64,000 nt of DNA from Muribaculum gordoncarteri (GTDB lineage Bacteria; Bacteroidota; Bacteroidia; Bacteroidales; Muribaculaceae). Below are positions 32,657-42,511 of the stretch, piece by piece. Under the pieces are notes generated by a model that was not told where the DNA came from, made no database searches, and was given only the letters and a program-made list of their open reading frames with translations. Location: contig NZ_CP039393.1 in the NCBI RefSeq assembly GCF_004803695.1, forward strand, positions 2,108,001 through 2,172,000, read 5' to 3'. The stretch's first letter is position 1; each line of letters starts with the position of its first letter. The translations under genes and the position numbers were made by a program.

Positions 32657-35600
32657 ATGAAAAAGTTATTTTTAATGCTTGTGGCAGTTATTACTATGGT
32701 GAATGCGTCGGCTCAGGACATGCGCACCATCCAAGGTACTGTCGTTTACGCAGGCGATAACGAACCTCTTGTAGGTGCTACCGTTATCCCTGCAGGAGGA
32801 GGAAGCGGTGTCGCAACCGATCTGGACGGAAAGTTTATACTCCGCATTCCCGCTTCTGTAACTAAAATCAATGTTTCCTATGTGGGAATGGTGACCCGCC
32901 AGGTCGATGTGTCGTCATCGCCCATGACGATTGCGCTGCAAAATTCCGACAATCAGCTCAACGAAGTGGTAGTCACCGCATTCGGTGTGAAGAAAGAGCG
33001 TAAAGGACTCGGATATGCAGTGCAGGACCTCAATGCCGAAGACCTAAACACCGACGGAACCACATCGCTTGCAAGTGCTATGCAGGGTAAGCTCACCGGT
33101 GTCGACATCCGTCCATCTTCAGGCGCTCCCGGTGCATCAAGCCAGATTATCATACGTGGTGCCCGCTCATTCGACGGCAACAACCAGCCGCTCTATGTAG
33201 TCGACGGAATGCCCATCGAATCGACCCCCGACTACGGCACAGGCAACTCCGTGACAGGTGCCAACATCGCCGACCGTTCGATCGACATCAACCCCGAGGA
33301 CATCGAGTCAATCAACGTGCTTAAGGGTCAGGCCGCTTCGGCTCTCTACGGTATACGCGCATCCAACGGTGTGATCGTCATCACCACAAAGCGCGGACGA
33401 CTCAACTCAAGCCGCCCCACCATTACCGTTTCCACCAACCTCTCGGCCGAAGTTGTGTCACGCAAGTTTGAGCGTCAGTCGGTATATGCACAGGGTAACT
33501 ACCTCGAAGCCTACAACCCCGGAAGCTCTATGACATGGGGTCCCAAGATTACCGACCTTCCCAACGATCCCGTCTACGGAGGCAACAGCCAGGGACACTC
33601 GGGCATGTACCGTAACCCCAAGCGTGAGCAGGCCGGACTCGACGGATGGACTACTCCCGAAATCTACGACAACGTAGGTGACTTCTTCAACACCGGATTC
33701 ACCGAAAACACTAATTTCAGCATAAGCCAGCGAACCGACCGCGCAAGCTACTCATTCGGTCTTAACAACTCCTATCAGGACGGTATCATACCCTCAACCG
33801 GCATGACCCGATGGAGCGCACGCGGACTCGTCGACTGGATAATCAGCAATGAGTGGAAGACAGGTTTCTCAGGCAACTATGCATCTACCAAAATCACCTC
33901 GGCCCCCGGAGCCAACGACGGTATCATGAACGTTGTCTACTCAGCTCCGTCGGAGTACAATCTCGCAGGAATTCCCTTCCACGCTCCCGGTCAGCCTTCA
34001 AGCCAGATTTCGTTCCGCTCAACCAACTTCAACAATCCCTACTGGTGGGCCGAGAACAACCAATATCTCCAGCACACCAACCGATTCTTCGGTAATGCCT
34101 ATGTAGAGTATCACCCCACAATCAACTGGGGCGAGAACTATGAGCTTTGGTTCCGCGAACAGGCAGGTATCGACTCCTACACCTCCAACTACAGCGATGT
34201 AATGGAAGTGGGTTCGGCAAGTAACGCCAACGGTTCAATCGACAACTACGGAGTTTCACGCAACGTGTTCAACAACCTTTTCACAGCCAACTTCACAGCT
34301 CGCTGGGGCGAAGACTGGGACTTCGACGCAATGCTCGGTAACGAAATCAACCAGAACGACTCACGCTACTGGAGCTATTCAGGCACCAACTTCAACTTCT
34401 ACGGAATGCCTGTAATCGGCAACGCTACAAGCTTCCAGAGCAGTGAATACAACTTCAAGACACGCACAGTGGGCTTCTTCGGCAGCTTAAGCCTCGCTTG
34501 GAAGCAGATGCTCTTCCTCACGGTCACCGGCCGTAACGACTACGTGTCGACAATGCCCCGCAACAACCGCTCATTCTTCTACCCCTCAGTGTCACTTGGA
34601 TGGGTATTCACCGAACTTGACGCACTCAAAGGCAACGACCTCTTCACATTCGGAAAGCTGCGCCTCTCCTACGCACAGGTTGGTCAGGCAGGAAGCTACT
34701 ACGAAAACTTCTACTACACACCCAGCTATAGTTCGGGCATGTATGCCTACAACCCCGTTACCTACCCGATAAAGGGTGTATCGGCCTACGTTCCCTACTA
34801 CGTGCTCTACGATCCCGACCTCAAGCCCCAGAACACCGAGAACATTGAAGGAGGTTTCGACCTGCGCATGTTCAACGACCGTGTTCGTCTTGAATACACC
34901 GTATCCTACCAGAATGTAACCGACCAGATTTTCTCGGTGCCCACCGCAGGTTCTACAGGTTACCAGTACCTGATGACCAACGCCGGAAAGATGCGCACAT
35001 GGTCCCACGAAATCGGTCTTAACGTGGCTGTGCTCCAGCACCGTGACTACGACCTCAACCTCGGTGTAAACTTCACCGCAGTCGACAACAAGGTTGTGGA
35101 ACTTGCCGAAGGCGTAGAGTCGATCATGCTCGGCGGATTTGTTGAGCCTCAGGTTCGCGCACAGGCAGGCAACACCTACCCCAACATCTACGGTTACGCA
35201 TTCAAGCGTGACGAAGCCACCGGAAAGCTCCTCCTCAGCGAAGGTCTTCCCCAGGGCACTTCCGACAGCCAGGACCTCGGCAACTGCTCGCCCGACTTTG
35301 TAATGGGCTTCAACCTCGGCGGCCGCTACAAGAGAGTTTCACTCTCAACCACATGGAGCTGGCAGCAGGGCGGAAAGATGTATCACGGAACCAACATGAC
35401 GCTCAACTACTTCGGTGCCACCAAGGAGTCAATCCCCTTCCACGAAGGCACAATGGTTGTCGACGGCATCGATGAAGCCACAGGACAGCCCAACACCGTG
35501 GAGGTGCTCAAGCAGGACTACTACCAGGCCTACTATGATGTAACCGAATCAGGCGTATATGACATGAGCTTCCTCAAGCTTAGAGATGTCACCCTCACCT

Positions 35601-35791
35601 ACAAGTTGCCCAAGATCGGCAAATTTGACATCGATGTATTCGGATTTGCACGCAACGTACTCATCTGGGCCAAGCTTCCCAACTTCGACCCCGAGGCATC
35701 GCAAGGCAACAGCAACATGGGCGGTTACTTTGAACGCTTCTCAGTTCCCAACACCACCTCTATAGGCGGTGGACTCAAAGTGACATTCTAA
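32657..35791 (+). CDS. susC: SusC-type TonB-dependent transporter
   Basis: A 1044-aa outer-membrane transporter. Signal peptide (ending VNASA), a carboxypeptidase-regulatory-like domain (about 25-95: TIQGTVVYAGDNEPLVGATV), a plug domain (about 105-230: LNEVVVTAFGVKKERKGLGY, then GASSQIIIRGARSFDG), and a 22-strand barrel ending in aromatic KVTF. It imports oligosaccharides with its SusD partner, powered by TonB. It begins a separate transcription unit after the GH88 terminator. The long leader with a TACATTTG -7 box is probably under control of the nearby membrane regulator or sigma factor. Confidence 0.92.
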   Translation: MKKLFLMLVAVITMVNASAQDMRTIQGTVVYAGDNEPLVGATVIPAGGGSGVATDLDGKFILRIPASVTKINVSYVGMVTRQVDVSSSPMTIALQNSDNQLNEVVVTAFGVKKERKGLGYAVQDLNAEDLNTDGTTSLASAMQGKLTGVDIRPSSGAPGASSQIIIRGARSFDGNNQPLYVVDGMPIESTPDYGTGNSVTGANIADRSIDINPEDIESINVLKGQAASALYGIRASNGVIVITTKRGRLNSSRPTITVSTNLSAEVVSRKFERQSVYAQGNYLEAYNPGSSMTWGPKITDLPNDPVYGGNSQGHSGMYRNPKREQAGLDGWTTPEIYDNVGDFFNTGFTENTNFSISQRTDRASYSFGLNNSYQDGIIPSTGMTRWSARGLVDWIISNEWKTGFSGNYASTKITSAPGANDGIMNVVYSAPSEYNLAGIPFHAPGQPSSQISFRSTNFNNPYWWAENNQYLQHTNRFFGNAYVEYHPTINWGENYELWFREQAGIDSYTSNYSDVMEVGSASNANGSIDNYGVSRNVFNNLFTANFTARWGEDWDFDAMLGNEINQNDSRYWSYSGTNFNFYGMPVIGNATSFQSSEYNFKTRTVGFFGSLSLAWKQMLFLTVTGRNDYVSTMPRNNRSFFYPSVSLGWVFTELDALKGNDLFTFGKLRLSYAQVGQAGSYYENFYYTPSYSSGMYAYNPVTYPIKGVSAYVPYYVLYDPDLKPQNTENIEGGFDLRMFNDRVRLEYTVSYQNVTDQIFSVPTAGSTGYQYLMTNAGKMRTWSHEIGLNVAVLQHRDYDLNLGVNFTAVDNKVVELAEGVESIMLGGFVEPQVRAQAGNTYPNIYGYAFKRDEATGKLLLSEGLPQGTSDSQDLGNCSPDFVMGFNLGGRYKRVSLSTTWSWQQGGKMYHGTNMTLNYFGATKESIPFHEGTMVVDGIDEATGQPNTVEVLKQDYYQAYYDVTESGVYDMSFLKLRDVTLTYKLPKIGKFDIDVFGFARNVLIWAKLPNFDPEASQGNSNMGGYFERFSVPNTTSIGGGLKVTF

Positions 35792-35829
35792 TATTCACAA
35801 TGTATAAACTTGATTAATAACACAAGACA

Positions 35830-37311
35830 ATGCTTAAGAAATTTCTATATATGGCTTTACTCGGCGCTGTAATGACCTCATGCTCCGAGAACCTGATGGA
35901 TGAAATCAACAAGGACGAGTCCAATCCGCCGGCATCGAGCGTTAACGCCAAGTTTCAGATAACCGACGCAATCGTCGGAACTGGCTATTCGACTTGGGGC
36001 GGTGCCTACGCATGGTATGTGGCCTCTTTCACCGAACAAATATTCGGAACAGGCAACAACCAGCTCATGAAAGCCGAACTGCGCATGCGCTCCGAAACAG
36101 CTGCAAGCTCGACCTACAACAACGAGTGGAATGCCACCTACGGCAACCTCATGAACATCAAGCAGATAATCGAGAAATGTGAAGAAGGCGGCGTCAACAG
36201 CGGCCAACTCGACCTCAAGGGAATGGCACAGGTGCTGTGGACACTTAGCTTCGAGGCTCTTACCGACCTGCACGGCGACATACCCTACTCTGAAGCTCTC
36301 GGAGGAAGCCGTCAGCCCAAGCTCGACTCACAGGAGAGCATCTACACCGACCTGCTGAAGAGAATCGACGACGCAATCGCCAACATCAAGGCTGCCGAAG
36401 CGGCCGGAATGAACAATGCCGCCGGACAGGACTTGCTTTACGGAGGCAACCTGACCAAGTGGAAAGGCTTTGCCTACGCCGTGAAAGCGCGTCTGCTCCT
36501 CAACACGCTCTACCGCAATCAGTCGGTGCTTCCCGATGTGCTTGCCGCCGCCAACGAAGCCTTGTCGGCCGGATTTGACGGAGCTGAACTCACGATATTC
36601 AACGGCGTGGACTGCGACAACTCATGGACGGCCTACAACTGGAGCCGCTACTACAGCGGTGCCTGCGGAACAGTGGCCGAACTGATGGCCGAGCGTAACG
36701 ACCCGCGATATGATGTATATGCTTGCGACCTGTTTGGAACAGGCATTGAGTATGCACCTGCAGGCGACGATGTACTCGCCAAGAGCACCGAAACCGTAGG
36801 ATTCCCCACATGGCTTGAAAACGGAGCCGCTACACTGCACCTGCTGAGCAAGAGTGAATTGTACTTCATCGTCGCCGAAGCAAAGGCCCGACTCGGACAG
36901 GACGCTTCAGCCGAACTCGCCGAAGCTGTAACCGCCTCATTTGAGGATTACGCGCTGAGCGACGGCGGCATGATCGGATTTGACCCCTCGTCGGCTGCCG
37001 ACTACATCGCTTCAATCGGCTCGGCCTCACTCGCCGAAATCATGGTGCAGAAATACATTGCACAGGCACGTGACGAGCAGATTCAGACCTACAACGACAT
37101 CCGTCGCTGCAAGGCTCTCGGTCAGGAATTCATTACATTGCAAAATCCCAATAACACCTCGGGAGGACAAAACCAATGGCCGCTCCGTCTGCCCTACGGC
37201 AACAGCGATGTGGTTTCCAATCCCAACGTATCCGCGGCATTTGGCAGCGGAAATGAGGCCGGCAACTATCTATTCACTGAAAATGTATGGCTTTTCGGTG
37301 GTTCTCGATAA
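35830..37311 (+). CDS. susD: SusD/RagB-family outer-membrane lipoprotein
   Basis: A 493-aa surface lipoprotein (lipobox MTSC, Cys18) of the SusD-like 2 family. TPR-like helical features are seen in the middle (GMAQVLWTLSFEALTDLHGDIPYSEAL, given in part) and a C-terminal SusD fold. It binds glycan at the cell surface and caps the SusC barrel encoded 38 nt upstream. Followed by a strong terminator at 37363-37394. Confidence 0.9.
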   Translation: MLKKFLYMALLGAVMTSCSENLMDEINKDESNPPASSVNAKFQITDAIVGTGYSTWGGAYAWYVASFTEQIFGTGNNQLMKAELRMRSETAASSTYNNEWNATYGNLMNIKQIIEKCEEGGVNSGQLDLKGMAQVLWTLSFEALTDLHGDIPYSEALGGSRQPKLDSQESIYTDLLKRIDDAIANIKAAEAAGMNNAAGQDLLYGGNLTKWKGFAYAVKARLLLNTLYRNQSVLPDVLAAANEALSAGFDGAELTIFNGVDCDNSWTAYNWSRYYSGACGTVAELMAERNDPRYDVYACDLFGTGIEYAPAGDDVLAKSTETVGFPTWLENGAATLHLLSKSELYFIVAEAKARLGQDASAELAEAVTASFEDYALSDGGMIGFDPSSAADYIASIGSASLAEIMVQKYIAQARDEQIQTYNDIRRCKALGQEFITLQNPNNTSGGQNQWPLRLPYGNSDVVSNPNVSAAFGSGNEAGNYLFTENVWLFGGSR

Positions 37312-37362
37312 CCTGCCACCGATGTCGTAACTATTCATTTCATACTAAATAGATTAGACGAC

Positions 37363-37394
37363 GAAAGCCATTTGATGTGAATCAAGTGGCTTTC
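37363..37394 (+). terminator. Terminator after susD
   Basis: GAAAGCCATTTGAT (37363-37376) pairs with ATCAAGTGGCTTTC (37381-37394) over 14 positions with one G-T, 4-nt loop, then TTGT. Ends the SusC/D unit. Confidence 0.85.
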
Positions 37395-37439
37395 TTGTAT
37401 CCGAGAGGCATCAATCCCCGTGATTGTATGCAGGCATTA

Positions 37440-37468
37440 AAAGGGGGGGCTCAACTCTAAACCGCCCC
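37440..37468 (-). terminator. Terminator of the small coiled-coil gene
   Basis: On the minus strand, AAGGGGCGG pairs with the C-rich run at 37442-37450 and is followed by TTTT. It ends the transcript of the gene at 37476-37691. Confidence 0.65.
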
Positions 37469-37475
37469 TTGCTTA

Positions 37476-37691
37476 TTATTTCTCGCTTTGGAGTATCTTC
37501 TTAACCTTCTCCGACGCCATTATCATGGCATCCTGAAGTCTTATTATCTCTTCACGATGGATTTTGTTTAACTGAAGTTCTACAAGATCCTCGATTACCT
37601 TCTTCACCTCTTCAAGCGAATACTCGGCAAGATTTATCTCCTCTTTGGCCAAAGCCCTCTCGAGCAATGATTTCTCTTTTTTATGTCCCAT
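37476..37691 (-). CDS. Small coiled-coil protein, 71 aa
   Basis: A 71-aa, strongly charged, all-helical protein (EYSLEEVKKVIEDLVELQLN) with heptad character and no membrane segment. The family is not recognised. It has its own terminator and, directly in front of the ATG, a near-perfect 12-bp inverted repeat (37697-37708 and 37716-37727) that could be an operator or mask translation. It stands alone between susD and a lipoprotein gene. Confidence 0.6.
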   Translation of the reverse strand: MGHKKEKSLLERALAKEEINLAEYSLEEVKKVIEDLVELQLNKIHREEIIRLQDAMIMASEKVKKILQSEK

Positions 37692-37696
37692 AATTA

Positions 37697-37727
37697 TTAT
37701 AATGATAGATTTGAACTATCGTTATAA
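37697..37727. promoter_or_regulatory. Inverted repeat at the start of the small coiled-coil gene
   Basis: TTATAATGATAG (37697-37708) with CTATCGTTATAA (37716-37727), one mismatch, 7-nt loop. It lies 6 nt upstream of the start codon at 37691, where it can act as operator or as an RNA hairpin over the ribosome binding region. Nothing else is evident in 37728-37897. Confidence 0.55.
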
Positions 37728-37897
37728 CAATAATCGCGGTGACCTGTTATCGTGGCATCCCGTTTTTTATTCCATTTTAACACATCATCGACCCGCGGCA
37801 TCACCCACTCCTTAATAAAAAGCAACTCTTTCACATATAATTCTGAACATAAACCGTCGCCCGGTCGTTTCATTTCAAATAATTAACTCAAAAAATT

Positions 37898-38515
37898 ATG
37901 AATAATCTTACAAAATCTATTTTTGGCCTATGTGCCATGTGTGGCGCGCTTGCCATGTCGTCATGTTCCGACAACAATCCGTACATAGGTTCTTGGGTGG
38001 CTAACAATCAAAGCGACATAACATCGCAGTTCCCCTCGGCCACAAGCGTGACATCGGTAATGTCTATCGACTTTGCCGACAATGAGCAGAAGACCGACGG
38101 TGTTGTCAACATATCCAATATATATGACATAAACGAAACTACAGCATCGGCCGACAGCGTCTACAATATACAATTGAAAGCGACAGCCTCAATCTCAGGC
38201 ACATGGACACCCGATGTAGACGATAGTGACGACCTGCTGCTGACATTTGACAACTCTTCACTGAAGATCGACATCGACCGCGACGGCATGACGGTGGTTC
38301 AGGACAACGGTAACGCTCCATCGGCAGCATGTCTTGACTCGATTGTCAACACCGCCGTGACAAGGTGGAGCCGTGAACTGACTCGTGCTTTCCGCGAGGA
38401 GCTATCACGCTATTCTGTGATCAACGACATTGAGGCCAAGAACGAAGGCAAGATGCTCGAATTTGAGATTCAATCTCCCGAAACCGAAGTGTACTTCCGC
38501 AGGGTTGAGCCTTGA
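37898..38515 (+). CDS. Predicted lipoprotein of unknown function
   Basis: A 205-aa exported protein with a lipobox (ALAMSSC, Cys23) followed by DNNPYIGSWVANNQSD, an opening typical of lipocalin-like β-barrel lipoproteins in Bacteroidales. The centre is β-rich, acidic and Ser/Thr-rich; the C-terminus is helical. The family is not recognised with certainty. No operon partner is evident; the next gene starts 97 nt downstream. Confidence 0.65.
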   Translation: MNNLTKSIFGLCAMCGALAMSSCSDNNPYIGSWVANNQSDITSQFPSATSVTSVMSIDFADNEQKTDGVVNISNIYDINETTASADSVYNIQLKATASISGTWTPDVDDSDDLLLTFDNSSLKIDIDRDGMTVVQDNGNAPSAACLDSIVNTAVTRWSRELTRAFREELSRYSVINDIEAKNEGKMLEFEIQSPETEVYFRRVEP

Positions 38516-38612
38516 TGATTGACGCCGACACCGATTAACATATTTTTTTCACACTTCAAAACTTTTATCGGAAAATCGGCGTTATATCAATGAACGTTAC
38601 AATTATTTATTT

Positions 38613-39818
38613 ATGAATGGGAAAATGCGATTGTTAATGGCGATACTTATTGTCTATCCCTTGAGCATTGCAGCTCAGGGGATAGACGATATTATCAAGT
38701 CTTTGAAAAATGTTGAATGTTACGAATCAACCATGAAATATCAGGTGCTCATGTCGCTTCAGGCCGATGTGTCCTACACCGTGAAGCTCAACTCCATGAA
38801 CGCTCCCGGCGACTCGCTCGCGCCATGTGACTACCTTATCAACTGGACGCTTGCCACTCCCGACGGCGAAAGCACCGGTTTCTCGGCCTATTATGACGGT
38901 AACGCCTACAACTTCCGTGGCGACCGACTGCTGGAATATCACTACGAGTGGGACTCTATTCCGTTCCGCCCGCGCGGACGCTCGGCTGCCGCCCTCCCCG
39001 GTGTGCAGCGCTCGGCCCAGTTCACGACTCTGCTGCCTCAGTTTATCGCCGAGGAGCTGCAGACCATCGTCACAAGCCCCGACTACACCTACTCGTTCCA
39101 CACCGACACCGTTGTGGCCGACCGCCGTTGCAACGCTCTCGAAGCTGTAATGACAATGGGAGGCGAGGTGTATAAGGAAATTACCTATGCGTTTGACCCC
39201 GTAACCTCAATGCCCCTATACTCCGAAATCGAGAACAATCCCGGCGCACTTGCCGAGCAGACCCTCATTTCCGACTACTCCTACGCGGCCGACAAGGCAC
39301 CTTGCGCCGAGATAAGCGAAGAAGGACTTCGCGAGATGTACCCCGAGATATTTGAGAAGTACCGCGAAAGCAACTACGCCATCGAGAATCTTCCGCAGCA
39401 GCGGTTGCCGGCATTCTCGCTGCCTACCACAACAGGCGAGCGCTACTCAAGGCTGCTCGGCGACAAGTTCCGCACACCCACCATCATCGTGCTCATCGAC
39501 CCGGCGTCGACATTTGCCCGCGCCACGGTCAACGACATCCGCAAAGGTGTCGAGGCACTCCCCTACAATGCCGATGTCATCTGGGCATTCGTGAGCAATA
39601 ACGCCGACACTATCGACGAAATCATCCCGCAGCCGCTCATGGGAGAGCACATACTCATGAGTGCCAAGTCGCTCGCACGCGATTGTGGAGTGAGCTCCTA
39701 CCCCGTTTCAATAATCGTGGGTACCGACGGCGTTGTCAACGATGTGATACTCGGATACAACAATGACCTCACTTCGGTTGTTATACAAAAGATGGCTCTT
39801 GCAGCAAAGAGCCGCTAA
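38613..39818 (+). CDS. Exported thioredoxin-like-domain protein without CXXC
   Basis: A 401-aa exported protein (signal peptide ending SIAAQG). The N-terminal 220 residues form a β-rich LolA-like region (MKYQVLMSLQADVSYTVKLN, given in part). The C-terminal part from about residue 265 (LPAFSLPTTTGERYSRLLG) looks like a TlpA/thioredoxin fold, but the position where CXXC should stand reads LIDPASTFARAT, so it cannot do disulfide chemistry. It may be a structural or binding protein in the periplasm. It is 27 nt upstream of tpx in the same direction, so possibly in a shared unit linked to thiol stress. Confidence 0.6.
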   Translation: MNGKMRLLMAILIVYPLSIAAQGIDDIIKSLKNVECYESTMKYQVLMSLQADVSYTVKLNSMNAPGDSLAPCDYLINWTLATPDGESTGFSAYYDGNAYNFRGDRLLEYHYEWDSIPFRPRGRSAAALPGVQRSAQFTTLLPQFIAEELQTIVTSPDYTYSFHTDTVVADRRCNALEAVMTMGGEVYKEITYAFDPVTSMPLYSEIENNPGALAEQTLISDYSYAADKAPCAEISEEGLREMYPEIFEKYRESNYAIENLPQQRLPAFSLPTTTGERYSRLLGDKFRTPTIIVLIDPASTFARATVNDIRKGVEALPYNADVIWAFVSNNADTIDEIIPQPLMGEHILMSAKSLARDCGVSSYPVSIIVGTDGVVNDVILGYNNDLTSVVIQKMALAAKSR

Positions 39819-39845
39819 CATTGTATAACCTAATATAATAACTAA

Positions 39846-40343
39846 ATGGAAACCGTATATTTTAAAGGTAACGCCTGCCACACCGGCGGCAATATGCCTT
39901 CGGTAGGTGACAAGGCACCTGAATTTTCAGTAGTCGACCCCGAACTCAAGGAGCTGCACATAAGCGACTTTCCCGGAAAGAAAATCGTATTGAACATATT
40001 CCCCAGCCTCGACACTCCCGTGTGCGCTACAAGCGTAAGGAAGTTCAACGAAAAGGCTGCCGAAAAGAAGGACGCGATAGTGCTCTGCGTATCTATGGAC
40101 CTGCCCTTCGCAGCCCAGCGCTTCTGCACTGTTGAGAACATAAAGAACGTTATACCGGCATCGGCATTCCGTTCGCCCGAATTTGCCAAGGAGTACGGCG
40201 TAGAGCTCGTCGACGGTCCCCTGAAAGGTCTTTTGGCCCGCGCCGTGGTCATCATCGATGAAAACGGAAAGGTAATCTACCGTCAGCTCGTCGATGAGAT
40301 AACCAACGAGCCCGATTACGAAGCCGCATTGAAGATGTTATAA
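39846..40343 (+). CDS. tpx: Thiol peroxidase Tpx
   Basis: A 165-aa atypical 2-Cys peroxiredoxin of normal length. Peroxidatic Cys60 lies in PSLDTPVCATSVR and resolving Cys94 in QRFCTVEN. It reduces hydrogen peroxide and alkyl hydroperoxides using thioredoxin. No signal peptide, so cytoplasmic. Ends before a convergent hairpin terminator. Confidence 0.92.
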   Translation: METVYFKGNACHTGGNMPSVGDKAPEFSVVDPELKELHISDFPGKKIVLNIFPSLDTPVCATSVRKFNEKAAEKKDAIVLCVSMDLPFAAQRFCTVENIKNVIPASAFRSPEFAKEYGVELVDGPLKGLLARAVVIIDENGKVIYRQLVDEITNEPDYEAALKML

Positions 40344-40382
40344 ATCATTCTCCTCTCCCATTATCCGAAATTCAAGTATATG

Positions 40383-40413
40383 GAGCCGCAGCCTGCTGTC
40401 AGGGTTGCGGCTC
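40383..40413. terminator. Bidirectional terminator between tpx and the aminotransferase gene
   Basis: GAGCCGCAGCC (40383-40393) pairs with GGTTGCGGCTC (40403-40413), one G-T, then TATTTATTTGT on the plus strand. It serves the convergent genes. Confidence 0.75.
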
Positions 40414-40416
40414 TAT

Positions 40417-41535
40417 TTATTTGTAACGGTTAATGATGTCGACAATGTCACGCGCATCATCGGTCGATGTGCACCACGGGCTTATAGGCAGGCTCACTAC
40501 ATGGTCGGCAAGGTACTCGGCCACGGGACACTCGGCATCTATGACTCCCCGATAGCACGGTTGCCTGTGAGGCGGCACGGGATAATGCACCATAGTCCCC
40601 ACTCCGTGAGCGGCCATGTAATCGATGAAACGCTGCCTTCTGTCTTCCACCGTCACCACATATTGGTGATAGACATGTCCGTGACATGAGGCGTCGGCCG
40701 GCGTCACCATGTCGTTGCGCATCGTGTCGTAGATTGCCGCAAGCTCGCGACGGCGGTCGATCTCCTCTCCGAGTCGGCTGAGCTTTACCGACAGCATCGC
40801 CGCCTGTATCGTGTCAAGGCGGCAATTGAACCCCGCATAGCGGTTCATGTCACGCGCCGTCATGCCGTAGTTGCGCAGAGCGGCTACCACCGAGGCGAGT
40901 TCATCGTCATCGGTCGTAACGACACCTCCGTCGCCAAGCGCTCCGAGATTCTTGGTAGGATAGAAGCTGAACGCCGCGGCATCGCCAAGCGAACCCGTCA
41001 CGCGGCCGTCGACACTTGCGCCTATGGCCTGCGCATTGTCCTCTATTATCTTAAGGCCATGTCGCGCTGCAATGTCACGCATCGCCGCGTCGTAGCATGG
41101 ACGGCCATAGAGATGCACTGTCACTACAGCCTTGGTGCGTGATGTCACGCTGCGCTCTATCAATCGGGAGTCAAGGTTCATGGTCACGCGGTCGGGCTCC
41201 ACAGGCACCGGTACAAGCCCGTTATGCGTTATGGCAAGCACGGTCGCTATGTAGGTGTTGGCCGGATATATCACTTCGTCACCGGGCGACATGACGCCCA
41301 TCTCAATATAGCCGCGCAATATGAGCCTCAGGGCATCAAGTCCGTTGCTCACCCCCACGGCATGTCGCACTCCGCAATAAGCCGCCAATTCCGATTCAAA
41401 CCGCTCAACCTCATCGCCGCCGATGTAACGCCCGCCGTCGATGACACGGGCACACGCCTCCTTCAGCTGCGCAGCATAACGCTCGTTGACCCTTCCAAGA
41501 TCGAGAAACGGATATCGCAATCCACCGTCCATCAT
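40417..41535 (-). CDS. DegT/DnrJ/EryC1/StrS-family sugar aminotransferase
   Basis: A 372-aa PLP-dependent aminotransferase for nucleotide sugars. PLP-stacking ED at 165-166 ([12 protein letters not shown]) and Schiff-base Lys195 ([15 protein letters not shown]) are present. Overlapping by 4 nt with the upstream ketoisomerase gene, it most likely aminates C3 of a dTDP-3-keto-6-deoxyhexose (FdtB/QdtB role). The usual third gene, an N-acetyltransferase, is not adjacent. Product probably goes to surface glycan. Exact stereochemistry cannot be told. Confidence 0.85.
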   Translation of the reverse strand: MMDGGLRYPFLDLGRVNERYAAQLKEACARVIDGGRYIGGDEVERFESELAAYCGVRHAVGVSNGLDALRLILRGYIEMGVMSPGDEVIYPANTYIATVLAITHNGLVPVPVEPDRVTMNLDSRLIERSVTSRTKAVVTVHLYGRPCYDAAMRDIAARHGLKIIEDNAQAIGASVDGRVTGSLGDAAAFSFYPTKNLGALGDGGVVTTDDDELASVVAALRNYGMTARDMNRYAGFNCRLDTIQAAMLSVKLSRLGEEIDRRRELAAIYDTMRNDMVTPADASCHGHVYHQYVVTVEDRRQRFIDYMAAHGVGTMVHYPVPPHRQPCYRGVIDAECPVAEYLADHVVSLPISPWCTSTDDARDIVDIINRYK

Positions 41536-41936
41536 CGCAATCCCCTGAATCTCAAATATTCGTCATAGTCACGTATATACTCATCCTCCGAGTACAGCTC
41601 CGATGACACGACAAGACATAACGATTCGACATTGAACTCGCCGAGCCAAAGGCCCGCCGGCATATATAGAGCACGCCTCGGGGAGTCGAGCGTGTAGACA
41701 GCCTTGTCGACACCGTCGTCAAGACTCACCGTCACGCTGCCATTCAATGCCACAAGCACGTGACGGGCCGTGCGGTGGGAGTGGCAGCCACGCACCGCTC
41801 CTGCCGGCACATTATATATATAATAAACTTCCTTGATTTCAAACGGCACCTCGGTCATCGACCTGATATACGACAGGCAGCCCCGGGAGTCGCTTGCGGT
41901 GGGAACTTCTATAAATCTTACATCATTCAATCCCAT
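41532..41936 (-). CDS. FdtA/QdtA-family dTDP-4-keto-6-deoxyglucose 3,4-isomerase
   Basis: A 134-aa single-cupin WxcM-like protein: [18 protein letters not shown] at the start, then the conserved [18 protein letters not shown] active-site stretch. It moves the keto group of dTDP-4-keto-6-deoxyglucose from C4 to C3, giving the substrate for the aminotransferase encoded immediately downstream (ATGA overlap). Making dTDP-Fuc3N versus dTDP-Qui3N depends on product stereochemistry that the sequence does not reveal. An ATCGAT pair just upstream (41939-41962) is the only regulatory hint. Confidence 0.85.
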   Translation of the reverse strand: MGLNDVRFIEVPTASDSRGCLSYIRSMTEVPFEIKEVYYIYNVPAGAVRGCHSHRTARHVLVALNGSVTVSLDDGVDKAVYTLDSPRRALYMPAGLWLGEFNVESLCLVVSSELYSEDEYIRDYDEYLRFRGLR

Positions 41937-42004
41937 TATCGATCATTTTTTTATAATCGATGCAATTTAACGATTTTTCTCATGAAATACATTCACTGAT
42001 AATC

Positions 42005-42047
42005 AAAAAAAATGTCCCCCAAACCTTAAATTTGGAGGACATTTTTT
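42005..42047. terminator. Bidirectional terminator
   Basis: A long stem of AAAAAATGTCC-C-CCAAA with TTTGG-A-GGACATTTTTT around 42005-42047 (one internal mismatch) ends in T-runs on both strands. It separates the amino-sugar operon from the small protein gene. Confidence 0.85.
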
Positions 42048-42097
42048 CATTGAGTCATTGCCTGCGATATTTTTAGTCGTCGGAATCGTCATTCAGA

Positions 42098-42283
42098 TCA
42101 GCACAGACCCTTGTCTTGGCCATGCTTCAATACAGCTTCACAGATAAAATCGGTAATGCTGTCGACCTGTTGCAGAACCGCGTGGACAGTCGCAGGAGCG
42201 TTAAAGCCATAGCGCTTTACAGTAGACTTCTTACGGCCGGCACCGGGACGCCGCCCGCCTCTTTTCTTTGCAGATTCTTCCAT
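42098..42283 (-). CDS. Small basic protein, probable ribbon-helix-helix type
   Basis: A 61-aa protein beginning MEESAKKRGGRRPGAGRKK, an AT-hook-like basic arm, followed by VKRYGFNAPATVHAVLQQV and a C-terminal helix (DSITDFICEAVLKHG), the pattern of small ribbon-helix-helix DNA-binding proteins in Bacteroidales. The ATG at 42283 is preferred over 42307 since the extra residues are not conserved-looking. Standalone gene; probably binds DNA. Nothing else is evident in 42308-42511. Confidence 0.6.
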   Translation of the reverse strand: MEESAKKRGGRRPGAGRKKSTVKRYGFNAPATVHAVLQQVDSITDFICEAVLKHGQDKGLC

Positions 42284-42511
42284 AATTTCGCCTAAAACTA
42301 ATAGCACAATTAACTTAATGTAAGTGTCTTTCTATGTTTAAACCAGAAAACATTTGCAAATCTACAAAAAAACTTATTTAACACGACATTTTTTAATATT
42401 TTTTTCTATCTCATTCATGGTCAATATGAAAACACGCAAATATTATCCCGTATTGTTAACCTTATTTAACATAGATGGCGCGTTTTCAGCCCCGCTTTCA
42501 CCATTTTTGGG

